A stretch of DNA of 64,000 nt from contig NZ_JODY01000009.1 of assembly GCF_000718015.1 (NCBI RefSeq), positions 1 to 64,000 on the forward strand, in the 5' to 3' direction. The notes below the pieces were generated by a model. It made no database searches. It worked only from the letters and a program-made list of their open reading frames with translations, and was not told where the DNA came from. Below, in pieces: positions 35,456-45,764 of the stretch (position 1 is the first letter of the stretch; each line of letters opens with the position of its first letter). Made by a program: the position numbers and the translations under genes. The stretch is from Streptomyces catenulae. Its GTDB lineage: Bacteria > Actinomycetota > Actinomycetes > Streptomycetales > Streptomycetaceae.

Positions 35456-37774
35456 TCAGGAGGTGGGCAGTTCGCCGCGGACGGTGCGGGCGGCGGTGAC
35501 CAGGTTCTCCAGGGAGGAGCGGGTCTCGGCCCAGCCGCGGGTCTTCAGGCCGCAGTCCGGGTTGACCCACAGGCGTTCCGCGGGGATGGCCTTGAGGCCG
35601 GTGCGGAGGAGGTGGGTGGCCTCCTCGGCGCTCGGGACGCGGGGGGAGTGGATGTCGTACACGCCGGGACCGGCCTCGCGGGGGTAGCCGTGGGCGGCCA
35701 GTTCGCGGGCGACCTGCATGTGGGAGCGGGCCGCCTCCAGGCTGATGACGTCGGCGTCCAGATCGTCGATGGCCTGCACGATGTCACCGAACTCGGCGTA
35801 GCACATGTGCGTGTGGATCTGGGTGGCCGGGCGGACACCGCCGGTGGAGAGGCGGAACGCCTCCGTGGCCCAGGCCAGGTACCCGGCGTGGTCGGCGGCG
35901 CGCAGCGGCAGGGTCTCGCGCAGCGCCGGTTCGTCGACCTGGATGACCGACGTACCGGCCGCCTCCAGGTCGGCGACCTCGTCGCGCAGCGCCAGCGCGA
36001 CCTGGCGTGCGGTGTCGCCCAGCGGCTGGTCGTCGCGGACGAACGACCAGGCCAGCATCGTCACCGGACCGGTCAGCATTCCCTTGACGGGCCGCTCGGT
36101 GCAGGACTGCGCGTACGTCGTCCAGCGCACCGTCATCGGCTCGGGGCGGGAGATGTCACCGGCCAGGATCGGCGGCCGGACGTAGCGGGTGCCGTACGAC
36201 TGGACCCAGCCGTGCTGCGTGGCGAGGTAGCCGGTCAGCTGCTCGGCGAAGTACTGGACCATGTCGTTGCGCTCGGGCTCGCCGTGCACCAGGACGTCCA
36301 GCCCGGCCTTCTCCTGGAAGGCCAGCACCTCACGGATCTCGTTGCGGATCCGCTCCTCGTACCCGTCGGTGTCGATCCGCCCGGCCCGCAGGTCGGCCCG
36401 CGCGGTGCGCAGCTCGGTGGTCTGCGGGAACGAGCCGATGGTTGTCGTCGGCAGCAGCGGCAGCCCCAGGTGGGCGCGCTGGGCGGCGGTCCGCTCGGCG
36501 TACGGCTGGGAGCGGCGGGCGTCCGCGTCGGTGACGGCGGCGGCGCGGGCGCGGACCGCCGGGTCGTGGGTCAGCGGGGAGTTCGCCCGGGACGCCAGAT
36601 CGGCCTTGTTGGCGGCCAGCTCGGCGGTGATGGAGCCGGTGCCGCGGGCCAGGCCCTTGGCGAGGGTGACGATCTCACCGGCCTTCTGGCGGGCGAAGGC
36701 GAGCCAGCGCAGGATCTGCGGGTCGATGTCCCGCTCGGCGGTGGTGTCGAGGGGGACGTGCAGCAGCGAGCAGGAGGCCGCGACGTCGACCCGGTCGGCG
36801 AGCCCCAGCAGGGTGCCGAGGGTGGTCAGCGATGCGGTCAGGTCGTTGACCCAGATGTTGCGGCCGTTGACGACACCGGCCACCAGCCGCTTGCCGGGCA
36901 GCCCGCCGACGGCGGCGAGCGCGTCGAGGTTGGCGGCGGCGGACTCGGTGAAGTCCAGCGCCAGCCCGTCCACCGGCGCCTTCGCCAGCACCGGCAGCGC
37001 GTCGCCGAGCCGGTCGAAGTAGGAGGCGACGAGGAGCTTCGGCCGGTCGGTGAGGCCGCCCAGCTCACGGTAGGCGCGGGCGGCGGCGTTCAGCTCGGCG
37101 GGCGTACGGTCCGCCACCAGCGCGGGCTCGTCCAGCTGCACCCATCCGGCACCGGCGGCCCGCAGGTCGGCCAGGACCTCGGCGTAGACCGGCAGCAGCC
37201 GGTCCAGCAGCGTCAGCGGGTCGAAGTCCGCGGCCACCCCGGGGGCGGGCTTCGACAGAAGGAGGTAGGTCACCGGGCCGACCAGCACCGGACGGGCCGT
37301 CAGCCCCTGTGCCAGGGCCTCCGCCAGCTCGCCCACCTGCTTGCCGGAGTCGGCCGTGAACACCGTGTCCGGACCCAGCTCGGGCACCAGGTAGTGGTAG
37401 TTGGTGTCGAACCACTTGGTCATCTCCAGCGGCGCGACGTCCTGCGTACCGCGCGCCATGGCGAAGTACCCGTCGAGCGGGTCCGCGGCGACGGCCTCGC
37501 GGTGCCGCTCGGGGATCGCGCCCACCATCACGGTGGTGTCGAGGACGTGGTCGTAGTACGAGAAGTCGCCGGTCGGCACCTCGCCGATACCGGCGTCGGC
37601 CAGCTGCTGCCAGTTGGTGCGGCGCAGTTCGGCGGCGGTGGCGCGCAGCGCATCGGCGGTGACGCGGCCCTTCCAGTACCCCTCGATGGCCTTCTTGAGT
37701 TCACGGTTCTGCCCCTGGCGGGGGTAGCCGTACACGGTGGCCCGTGCTGCCGCGGCTGCGGACTCGGTGGTCAC
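35456..37774 (-). CDS. metE: Cobalamin-independent methionine synthase MetE
   Basis: A 772-residue MetE that transfers a methyl group from 5-methyltetrahydropteroyl-triglutamate to homocysteine. It has the two-barrel arrangement, with a conserved N-terminal half (YGYPRQGQNRELKKAIEGYWKG) and the zinc/homocysteine half (TTTIGSFPQT, VIQVDEPALRE, QIHTHMCYAEF with His and Cys ligands, WVNPDCGLKTRGW with the last Cys). The start is GTG 37774 with GAAGGAG upstream. It is controlled by the cobalamin riboswitch upstream, so it is made when B12-dependent MetH cannot work. Confidence 0.96.
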   Translation of the reverse strand: MTTESAAAAARATVYGYPRQGQNRELKKAIEGYWKGRVTADALRATAAELRRTNWQQLADAGIGEVPTGDFSYYDHVLDTTVMVGAIPERHREAVAADPLDGYFAMARGTQDVAPLEMTKWFDTNYHYLVPELGPDTVFTADSGKQVGELAEALAQGLTARPVLVGPVTYLLLSKPAPGVAADFDPLTLLDRLLPVYAEVLADLRAAGAGWVQLDEPALVADRTPAELNAAARAYRELGGLTDRPKLLVASYFDRLGDALPVLAKAPVDGLALDFTESAAANLDALAAVGGLPGKRLVAGVVNGRNIWVNDLTASLTTLGTLLGLADRVDVAASCSLLHVPLDTTAERDIDPQILRWLAFARQKAGEIVTLAKGLARGTGSITAELAANKADLASRANSPLTHDPAVRARAAAVTDADARRSQPYAERTAAQRAHLGLPLLPTTTIGSFPQTTELRTARADLRAGRIDTDGYEERIRNEIREVLAFQEKAGLDVLVHGEPERNDMVQYFAEQLTGYLATQHGWVQSYGTRYVRPPILAGDISRPEPMTVRWTTYAQSCTERPVKGMLTGPVTMLAWSFVRDDQPLGDTARQVALALRDEVADLEAAGTSVIQVDEPALRETLPLRAADHAGYLAWATEAFRLSTGGVRPATQIHTHMCYAEFGDIVQAIDDLDADVISLEAARSHMQVARELAAHGYPREAGPGVYDIHSPRVPSAEEATHLLRTGLKAIPAERLWVNPDCGLKTRGWAETRSSLENLVTAARTVRGELPTS

Positions 37775-37954
37775 GGAGATCTCCTTCGCGAGATGAATCC
37801 CTGAGATCCCGGCGACGGGACGGAGCGCGAAGGGGTGACGGACCCGGCGGAAACGACCCCGCGCGGCACGGCGCGGTCCTCCGCCTGGTGTGTGTACGCC
37901 GACCCGCCCACGAGGTCACCGGGATGTCCGGACACGCGGGGTGCGCACCCGGGC

Positions 37955-38150
37955 AGTTGGCAGGTCTTCGGACTCGCGGGCACGTCCTCCGGGGGAGGAC
38001 ACCTACTGGCCGTCGCTTCCCGGGCCCCACGGACCCAGTGCGTATGACGGCGGTCGTTCCCACTCACCGCTGCGGGGCAGTCCCGGATTCCCACCGGGTT
38101 CCCTCTTACGACGACCCGCCTGGCGGACGGGGCGAACCAGCTGCACAGGT
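37955..38150 (-). promoter_or_regulatory. Cobalamin riboswitch upstream of metE
   Basis: Minus-strand leader with GGTGGGAATCCGGGACTGCC, CCGCAGCGGTGA, GGAACGACCGCCGTCATACG, CACTGGG, CCGGGAAGCGACGG and GAGTCCGAAGACCTGCC. It is nearly identical base for base to the riboswitch before nrdIEF. It ends about 180 bp before the metE start, leaving room for the expression platform. Confidence 0.96.
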
Positions 38151-38215
38151 CACCCTACGGGCCGACCGGCGCCCTGGTGGAGGTGCGTCCGCCATCTGGA
38201 TGGTGAGGTGAGACA

Positions 38216-38312
38216 CGCCCCTCGCCCGCATGAAACGCGCGAGGGGCGGGAAACGCCGCACGCGTCGCCCGCCCCCTCACCGTGGAGCGCCCGCCGGTCC
38301 CTCAACCGGCGG
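38216..38312 (-). terminator. Hairpins downstream of aceB
   Basis: Two stems follow the aceB stop in the minus direction: CCGCCGGT/ACCGGCGG (38291-38298, 38305-38312, loop six) and a perfect 10-bp stem CGCCCCTCGC/GCGAGGGGCG (38216-38225, 38239-38248). They separate aceB from the metE riboswitch. No gene is seen in this part of the gap. Confidence 0.65.
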
Positions 38313-38362
38313 CGTGGAACGGGCCCCTCAGCCCGCTCCGCCGGGTCGCTCGGCCCGGCCGT

Positions 38363-39913
38363 TCAGAAGGACCCGGACCGCTCCGGCCCCTGCCCCACCA
38401 GCTGCCGGGCCACCGGGGCGAAGAACGGCGGCAACGCACGTGCCGACGCGGTCCGTTCGAAGAGCTCCCGCACCTCGTCGAGGGGCGCCCAGGGGTACGC
38501 GGAGCCCACCGCGGCCAGCTCCGCGTCGAGCAGCGCCGCCACCGTCGCCCGGTCGGTCACCCGGTGCCGCAGCCACTGCCACACCTGGGCGCGGCTCACC
38601 TCCGCCACCGACGCGTCGGCCAGCGCCCCGTCCCGTACGACGGTGCCGCGCCCGCCCAGCCAGGCGGCGTAGTACCGCACCACCTCGGCGACGGCGCCGC
38701 GCAGCCCCTCGGCCGTCGGCGGCGCGCTGATCCGCCGCACCGCCAGCAGATCCGCCGCCGTGACCGCCACGTCCTCCCGCGTCCGGTCGAGCTGGTGCGG
38801 CCGTGCCCCCAGCGCCGCGTCGAACGCCGCCCGGCAGACCGGCACCAGCGCCGGGTGCGCCACCTGGGTGCCGTCGAAACCGTCCTCCGCCTCCCGCTCC
38901 CCGGCCAGCCGCACCCGCGCCGTCACCGCCTCGCCGAGCGTGCCGTCGGCGTCCGGGACCTCCGTCGCCGTGGCGCCGACGGCGTGCGCCCCGCGCCGGT
39001 GGCAGGTGCGCACCAGCAGCTCCGTGTACGCCCGCAGGAACGGCGCGCCCGGCGTCACCCGCGCCCGCTCCGGCAGCAGGAAGTCGGTGCGGTGCCCGAA
39101 GGTCTTGACCAGGCTGAAGAGGAGACCGCGCGGTGCGGCGCTGAGCCCCGCGGAGTGGTCGCGCAGCGCGTACAGGATCTCGTCCATCTCGGCGGCGGCG
39201 CCGACCGTCTCGACGGAGACGCAGGCGCGGATGGTGCCGCGGGGCAGACCGAGGGCGTCCTGTGCGGCGACGAAGACGTCGTTCCACAGCCGCGCCTCGT
39301 AGCGGTTCTCCAGCCCCGCGAGCGAGAAGTACGGGCCGGTGCCGCTCCGCTGCCGCGCGTGGTGGTAGGCGTACAGCCCGAAGTCGACGAGCGCGGCGGG
39401 GACGGGGCCGTCCTCCGTGACCAGGTGCTCCTCGTCGAGATGCCAGCCGCGCGGCCGGACGAGGACGGTCGGCGCCGGACCGCGGCGGCCCTCGGTCACC
39501 TCGCGCAGGACCAGCTGTCCGTCGATGACGTGGTGCCAGGTGGGGGCGGTGGCGTCGGCGAGGTCGGCGGTCCACACCTGGGCGCCGGAGGCGAGGACGG
39601 CGGCCAGGGTGCCGCGCTCCGGCGGGGCGGTCAGCTGGACGCGGCGGTCGGTGAGACCGGGCGCGGGCGGCGCCACGCGCCAGCCCGCGTCCGCCCGGAT
39701 CGCCGAGGTCACCAGGGGGAAGCCGTACGGGGCGCCGCCGGTCAGCCGCTGGGCTTGGCGGCGGCGTTCGCGCAGCAGGTCCCGGCGCCGCCCGGCGAAC
39801 AGCGCGGCGAGATGGCCGACGAAGTCCAGGGCGCCGGGCGTGAGGATCGACGCGTGGTCCTCGTCCGGCGGGGCCAGGACACGGACACGGGGGAGGAGTG
39901 CGCTGACGGTCAT
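38363..39913 (-). CDS. aceB: Malate synthase A
   Basis: A 516-residue malate synthase A, condensing glyoxylate with acetyl-CoA in the glyoxylate bypass. Family signatures: VLVRPRGWHLDEEHL, AALVDFGLYAYHHA, the active-site stretch GTIRACVSVETVGAAAEMDEIL (metal-binding Glu), RGLLFSLVKTFGHR and VWQWLRHRV with the catalytic-domain helix. AGGAG lies seven bases before the ATG. It is 161 bp downstream of aceA on the same strand, an aceA-aceB arrangement likely controlled by the RamB-like regulator. Confidence 0.94.
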   Translation of the reverse strand: MTVSALLPRVRVLAPPDEDHASILTPGALDFVGHLAALFAGRRRDLLRERRRQAQRLTGGAPYGFPLVTSAIRADAGWRVAPPAPGLTDRRVQLTAPPERGTLAAVLASGAQVWTADLADATAPTWHHVIDGQLVLREVTEGRRGPAPTVLVRPRGWHLDEEHLVTEDGPVPAALVDFGLYAYHHARQRSGTGPYFSLAGLENRYEARLWNDVFVAAQDALGLPRGTIRACVSVETVGAAAEMDEILYALRDHSAGLSAAPRGLLFSLVKTFGHRTDFLLPERARVTPGAPFLRAYTELLVRTCHRRGAHAVGATATEVPDADGTLGEAVTARVRLAGEREAEDGFDGTQVAHPALVPVCRAAFDAALGARPHQLDRTREDVAVTAADLLAVRRISAPPTAEGLRGAVAEVVRYYAAWLGGRGTVVRDGALADASVAEVSRAQVWQWLRHRVTDRATVAALLDAELAAVGSAYPWAPLDEVRELFERTASARALPPFFAPVARQLVGQGPERSGSF

Positions 39914-40074
39914 CGGGTGCTCCTGAGGGAGGGAGGCGGCGGGGGCCGGACGGGGACGGTGGTCCGGCCCCCGCCGGGTCCGGCGGTCCGGGCCGCGCGG
40001 GGCACGGTCCGGGCGGCCCGCCGCGCCACACGGGGAGGCGGGCGCGGCGGGCGAGGGGTTTCACCGGGTGTGGC

Positions 40075-41358
<1,284 letters not shown>

Positions 41359-41389
41359 GACTGTCACCGTCTCCTCGGTCCGTGCCGAC

Positions 41390-41675
41390 TGCCAAGTTCC
41401 CTGTCGCTACGCACAGGGGTGGCACTCTGTGTCAACTCTCGTGGGTGCGGCCCACCGTCACCTGCGTGACGGAGGTGAGCAATGCTGCCGTGCAACGACC
41501 TGCCGCTGTCGGGATCTCCAACGTCAGGGCCGTGGTTGCGCCCCGATTGCGGGTCGTGGTCGCCGGTGTCCGGCGGGCCGCACTGATGACTCTGGCACTG
41601 GCACTGAGTGCCAACAAGCATGGATCGTTGCCAAGTTCTGCGAATCTTCCGGCCGCCGATTGCCAAGGTTGCCAA
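41390..41675. promoter_or_regulatory. TGCCAA repeat array between aceA and the RamB-like gene
   Basis: The 379-bp divergent spacer has five same-strand copies of TGCCAA (41390, 41609, 41629, 41661, 41670), several as TTGCCAAGTT or TTGCCAAGG. Two are adjacent at nine-base spacing. It is AT-richer than its surroundings. This matches what would be expected for operator sites of the neighbouring RamB-family regulator. No small gene is seen in the spacer. Confidence 0.55.
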
Positions 41676-41737
41676 GGGTGCCGGCCGGACCGCATCGCCT
41701 ACCCTGACCAGCATCCGGCGGAGTGGGAGGGTGTGCG

Positions 41738-43156
41738 GTGGCCAAGACGTACGCGGGGGCGCGGCTGCGGAGCCTGCGCGAGGAACACGGTATGAGCCAG
41801 GCGGAACTGGCCCGCGTCCTCGCCATCTCGCCCAGCTACCTCAACCAGATGGAGCACGACTCCCGCCCGCTCACCGTCCCGGTCCTGCTCCGGCTGACCG
41901 AGGCGTTCGGCGTCGACCCCGGCTTCTTCTCCGAGCGCGACACCGGCCGCCTCGTCGCCGACCTGCGCGAGACGCTCGCCGCCGAACTCACCGAATCCCA
42001 GGTCTCCGCCGCCGACCTGACCGACCTCGCCTCGCGCCTCCCGGCCGTCGCCCGCGTCCTGCTCGACCTCGGCCGCCGCAACCACCTGCTCGCCGAACGG
42101 CTCGCCGGTGCCACGGACAGCCGCGGCACCGACCTGGCACACCCCCGCTCACCCCACGAGGAGATTCGCGACTTCTTCTACCGCCGCCGCAACTACCTCC
42201 ACGACACCGACCTCGCCGCCGAGGACCTCGCCACGGAGTTGGGCATCCGCCCCGGCGACGTCCTGCGCACCCTCGCCGCCCGCCTCGCCGACCGCCACGG
42301 CATCCGCCTGACCACCGCCACCGGCGACCACCTCCACCACTACGACGAGCCGAGCCGCACCCTCCACCTCTCCACCCGGCTCCGCCCCGGCCAGCGCGCG
42401 TTCCGCATGGCCACCCAACTCGCCCTCCTCGAATACGGCGACGGTCTCGACCGCCAGGCGGCGGAGGACTTCGCCCCCGGCTCACCCGCCCACGCCCTGG
42501 CCCGCATCGGCATCGCCAACTACTTCGCCGCCGCGCTGATCCTGCCGTACGGCCCGTTCCGCGCCGCCGCCGAGGAGATGCGGTACGACCTCGAACGCCT
42601 CACCGACCGCTACGGCCTCGGCTACGAAACGGTCTGCCACCGGCTGAGCACCCTCCAGCGCCCGCGGCTGCGCGGGGTGCCGTTCTCCTTCGTCCGGGTC
42701 GACCGGGCCGGAAACATGTCCAAACGCCAGTCCGCCACCGGCTTCCACTTCTCCCGCGCCGGGGGCACCTGCCCGCTGTGGAACGTCTACGAGGCGTTCG
42801 CCGCGCCCGGCCGGATCCACGTCCAGATCGCCGAGATGCCCGACGGCAGCCGCTATCTGTGGACCGCGCGGGCCGTCACCCGCCACCGCGGCGGCTGGGG
42901 CGCGCCCGGCAAGACCTTCGCCATCGGCCTGGGCTGCGAGATCCGCCACGCCCACCGTCTCGTCTACTCCGACGGCCTCGACCTCACCAACGCCTCCGCC
43001 GCCACCCGTATCGGCATGGGCTGCCGCGCCTGCGAACGCCTCGACTGCCCCCAGCGCGCGGCCCCGCCCGTCGGCCGCTCCCTCCGCATCGACCAGCACA
43101 CGGGCACCTTCGTCCCGTACCCGGTGGCGGGGGAGGGGAGCGGCCGGGACCGCTGA
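41738..43156 (+). CDS. RamB-like regulator of acetate metabolism
   Basis: A 472-residue XRE/ScfR-family regulator, a paralogue of the one beside prpDBC. The N-terminal helix-turn-helix (LREEHGMSQAELARVLAISPSYLNQMEHDSRPLT), IrrE-like middle and ScfR domain (RGVPFSFVRVDRAGNMSKRQSA, GGTCPLWNVYEAF) are followed by the GCRACERLDCPQRA motif (CxxCx4C). The start is GTG 41738, six bases after GGAGGG. It is divergent from aceA-aceB. RamB in Corynebacterium and mycobacteria controls glyoxylate bypass genes, and the position here supports that job. Confidence 0.87.
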   Translation: MAKTYAGARLRSLREEHGMSQAELARVLAISPSYLNQMEHDSRPLTVPVLLRLTEAFGVDPGFFSERDTGRLVADLRETLAAELTESQVSAADLTDLASRLPAVARVLLDLGRRNHLLAERLAGATDSRGTDLAHPRSPHEEIRDFFYRRRNYLHDTDLAAEDLATELGIRPGDVLRTLAARLADRHGIRLTTATGDHLHHYDEPSRTLHLSTRLRPGQRAFRMATQLALLEYGDGLDRQAAEDFAPGSPAHALARIGIANYFAAALILPYGPFRAAAEEMRYDLERLTDRYGLGYETVCHRLSTLQRPRLRGVPFSFVRVDRAGNMSKRQSATGFHFSRAGGTCPLWNVYEAFAAPGRIHVQIAEMPDGSRYLWTARAVTRHRGGWGAPGKTFAIGLGCEIRHAHRLVYSDGLDLTNASAATRIGMGCRACERLDCPQRAAPPVGRSLRIDQHTGTFVPYPVAGEGSGRDR

Positions 43157-43181
43157 GGGAGCCCGGCGGGCCGGTCGGCGC

Positions 43182-43550
43182 TCAGCCCCGCCCGGTGTCG
43201 ATCACACAGAAGCGGTTGCCCTCGGGATCGGCCAGCACGAGGAAATCGGCGTCGTCCGGCGCGAGGTCCCACGCCACCCGGCGGGCGCCCAGGCCCACCA
43301 GCCGCTCGACCTCGGCGGCCTGGTCGGCGGCGTCCCCGGCGTAGAGGTCCAGATGGACGCGGGGGCGCTCCTGGACCGGCGTCACGCTCCGCCCGAGCGC
43401 CACCTGCACGCCGTGCCCGGCGGCCGGTACGAGGACCGCCCAGTCGTCCTCGATCTCCTCGCGCGGGACATAGTCCAGCGCCGCGCACCAGAACGCCGCC
43501 GCCCGCCGCACGTCCGAGACCCCCAGCACCACCGAACCCACTGTCAGCAT
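43182..43550 (-). CDS. VOC/glyoxalase-like protein
   Basis: A 122-residue single-domain vicinal-oxygen-chelate protein with two beta-alpha-beta-beta-beta units: VGSVVLGVSDVRRAAAFWCAALDYVP and RPRVHLDLYAGDAADQAAEVERLVGLGA, ending in VLADPEGNRFCVIDT. Family members include glyoxalases, extradiol dioxygenases and antibiotic-binding proteins. This small type is usually of unknown function. It is convergent with the RamB-like gene 25 bp away. Confidence 0.82.
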   Translation of the reverse strand: MLTVGSVVLGVSDVRRAAAFWCAALDYVPREEIEDDWAVLVPAAGHGVQVALGRSVTPVQERPRVHLDLYAGDAADQAAEVERLVGLGARRVAWDLAPDDADFLVLADPEGNRFCVIDTGRG

Positions 43551-43729
43551 GGGCCGATTCTTCCGCACCGCCCGGCGCGACGGGCGGAAACGGGGAACAG
43601 ACGGGCGGACGTCCGGCGCGCCGTGCCCCGGGGCGCCCCCGCCGTCCGCCCCGCTCCGGAGTGCCGCCGTACGGGTGGCATGGCACGCTGGCTGTGGCGT
43701 GGGCCCGGAGGCCGGAACCGGCCGGGCCG

Positions 43730-43777
43730 GGGGCGGGCGCCCGGCCGTCCCGCGGCACCGGGGCGGGCGCCCGGCCG
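43730..43777. repeat. 18-bp direct repeat before the LLM gene
   Basis: GGGGCGGGCGCCCGGCCG occurs at 43730-43747 and 43760-43777, 30 bp apart. Each copy is itself largely self-complementary (CGGGCGCCCG), so two short hairpins could form in the 5' region of the monooxygenase gene. Confidence 0.6.
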
Positions 43778-43811
43778 CACCCCGAGGACGCAACCGAGCG
43801 AGGCGGTCACC

Positions 43812-44915
43812 ATGGAGTTCGGCATCTTCACCGTCGGCGATGTGACGGCCGACCCGACCACCGGCCGTACCCCGAGCGAGCACGAGCGGATCAAGGCCAC
43901 GCTCGCCATCGCGGCCAAGGCGGAGGAGGTCGGTCTGGACGTGTTCGCCACCGGCGAGCACCACAACCCGCCGTTCGTGCCGTCGTCGCCCACCACCCTC
44001 CTGGGGTATGTGGCGGCCCGCACCGAACGGATCGAGCTGTCCACCTCCACGACGCTGATCACCACCAACGACCCCGTGAAGATCGCCGAGGACTTCGCCT
44101 ACCTCCAGCACCTCGCCGACGGCCGCGTCGACCTGATGCTGGGCCGCGGCAACACCGGGCCCGTCTACCCGTGGTTCGGCCAGGACATCCGCCAGGGCAT
44201 CCCGCTGGCCATCGAGAACTACGCGCTGCTGCACCGGCTCTGGCGGGAGGAGGTGGTCGACTGGGAGGGCACGTTCCGCAGCCCGCTCCAGGGCTTCACC
44301 GCCACGCCCCGGCCGCTGGACGGGGTGCCCCCGTTCGTCTGGCACGGCTCGATCCGCTCCCCGGAGATCGCGGAACAGGCCGCCTACTACGGCGACGGCT
44401 TCTTCCACAACAACATCTTCTGGCCCATGTCCCACACCCAGCGGATGATCCGCCTCTACCGGCAGCGCTTCACCCACCACGGCCACGGCGCCCCCGACCA
44501 GGCCCTCGTCGGCCTCGGCGGGCAGGTGTTCCTGCGCGCCAACTCCCAGGACGCGGTCCGCGAGTTCCGCCCGTACTTCGACAACGCCCCGGTCTACGGA
44601 CACGGCCCGTCCCTGGAGGAGTTCACCGAGCAGACGCCGCTGACCGTCGGCTCGCCGCAGCAGGTCATCGAGCGGACCCTCGGCTTCCGCGACGCCGTCG
44701 GCGACTACCAGCGGCAGCTGTTCCTGATGGACCACGCCGGACTGCCGCTGAAGACCGTCCTGGAACAGCTCGACCTCCTCGGCGGCGAGGTCGTCCCCGT
44801 CCTCCGCAAGGAGTTCGCCGCCCTCCGCCCGGCCGGGGTCCCCGACGCCGCACCCCGCCACCCGGCCGTCGTCGCCCGGGAGGCGGTCCCCGGCGTCGAC
44901 CCGGAGGCCACCTAG
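43812..44915 (+). CDS. LLM-class (bacterial luciferase-like) flavin oxidoreductase
   Basis: A 367-residue luciferase-like monooxygenase of the CE1758 subgroup. It starts with strand MEFGIFTVGDV and has ATGEHHNPPFVPSSP, STSTTLITTNDPVKIAEDFAYLQHLADGRVDLMLGRGN and VWHGSIRSPEIAEQAAYYGDGFFHN. It uses reduced FMN and oxygen. The convergent gene downstream encodes an NAD(P)H:FMN reductase of the CE1759 subgroup, the usual partner that would provide reduced flavin. The substrate is unknown. Confidence 0.86.
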   Translation: MEFGIFTVGDVTADPTTGRTPSEHERIKATLAIAAKAEEVGLDVFATGEHHNPPFVPSSPTTLLGYVAARTERIELSTSTTLITTNDPVKIAEDFAYLQHLADGRVDLMLGRGNTGPVYPWFGQDIRQGIPLAIENYALLHRLWREEVVDWEGTFRSPLQGFTATPRPLDGVPPFVWHGSIRSPEIAEQAAYYGDGFFHNNIFWPMSHTQRMIRLYRQRFTHHGHGAPDQALVGLGGQVFLRANSQDAVREFRPYFDNAPVYGHGPSLEEFTEQTPLTVGSPQQVIERTLGFRDAVGDYQRQLFLMDHAGLPLKTVLEQLDLLGGEVVPVLRKEFAALRPAGVPDAAPRHPAVVAREAVPGVDPEAT

Positions 44916-44935
44916 CGCGGCCACCCGGCCCGTAC

Positions 44936-44970
44936 GGACCGGCCGCCCGCACGCCGCGGGCGGCCGGTCC
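44936..44970. terminator. Bidirectional terminator between the LLM and FMN reductase genes
   Basis: A perfect 15-bp stem, GGACCGGCCGCCCGC (44936-44950) with GCGGGCGGCCGGTCC (44956-44970), loop ACGCC, four bases from the convergent gene's stop codon. Confidence 0.8.
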
Positions 44971-44973
44971 GCG

Positions 44974-45597
44974 TCAGGAGGCCGCCCCGCCGCCCAGCAA
45001 CTGCTCCATCGGGACGACGTCCTCGAACTCGTCCCGCCGGACGCGCGCCCCGCAGCCCTGCACCAGCCGGGCGTAGTCCGCCGCCGCGGCCGCCACCCGG
45101 TTCCGCAGCGCCGCGCCCTGCTGGGCGGTGTCCGCGCCGAAATCGCCGGTCGCCGCGTAGACCCCGCGGGGCGAGACGACGGCGTGCAGATACGAGAACA
45201 TCGGCCGCATCGCGTGCTCCAGCACCAGCGAGTGCCGTTCCGTCCCGCCGGTGGCGGCCATGAGCACCGGCATGTCGTCGAGCGTCCCCTCCGGCAGCAC
45301 GTCGAAGAAGGACTTGAAGAGTCCGCTGAACGAGGCGTTGAAGGCGGGCGTCACCGCGATCACCCCGTCGGCCCGCGCCACCGTCTCGAACGCCTCCTCC
45401 AGCGGGCCGGTGGGGAACCCGGACAGCATCGCGTCCGTGATCGCCCGGCCCAGCGGCCGCAGCTCCACGAACGAGGAGTGGACGTCCTGCCCCCGGTCCG
45501 CCAGCTCGGCGCGGACCGCGGCCTCCAGCCGGTCGGCGAGCAGCCGGGTCGAGGACGGCTCCCGCAGGCCCCCGCTGATGATCGCCAGATTCGTCAT
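44974..45597 (-). CDS. NADPH-dependent FMN reductase (CE1759/MsuE-like)
   Basis: A 207-residue flavodoxin-fold reductase. The FMN phosphate loop is SGGLREPSSTRLLADRL, and the flavin contact region is VTPAFNASFSGLFKSFFDVLP, with VLMAATGGTERHSLVLEHAMRPMFSYL following, typical of the CE1759 family. It reduces FMN with NAD(P)H and probably feeds the adjacent LLM monooxygenase. The two genes are convergent, an unusual layout for partners that are more often in one operon. Confidence 0.84.
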   Translation of the reverse strand: MTNLAIISGGLREPSSTRLLADRLEAAVRAELADRGQDVHSSFVELRPLGRAITDAMLSGFPTGPLEEAFETVARADGVIAVTPAFNASFSGLFKSFFDVLPEGTLDDMPVLMAATGGTERHSLVLEHAMRPMFSYLHAVVSPRGVYAATGDFGADTAQQGAALRNRVAAAAADYARLVQGCGARVRRDEFEDVVPMEQLLGGGAAS

Positions 45598-45764
45598 CGC
45601 GTCACGATCCTCCGTCTCGGGCGGCGTCGCACCGTGCCCGCGACGCGCACACGGACCGCGCACGGACGGACCCGCGCCGCCCGGCGCCGTTTCCCCTCAG
45701 GCTACGGTTCGCCGCCGCACCCGGCAGGTCCACGGCACCCCGCCCGGCCGGGCCTGCGGCGGCC

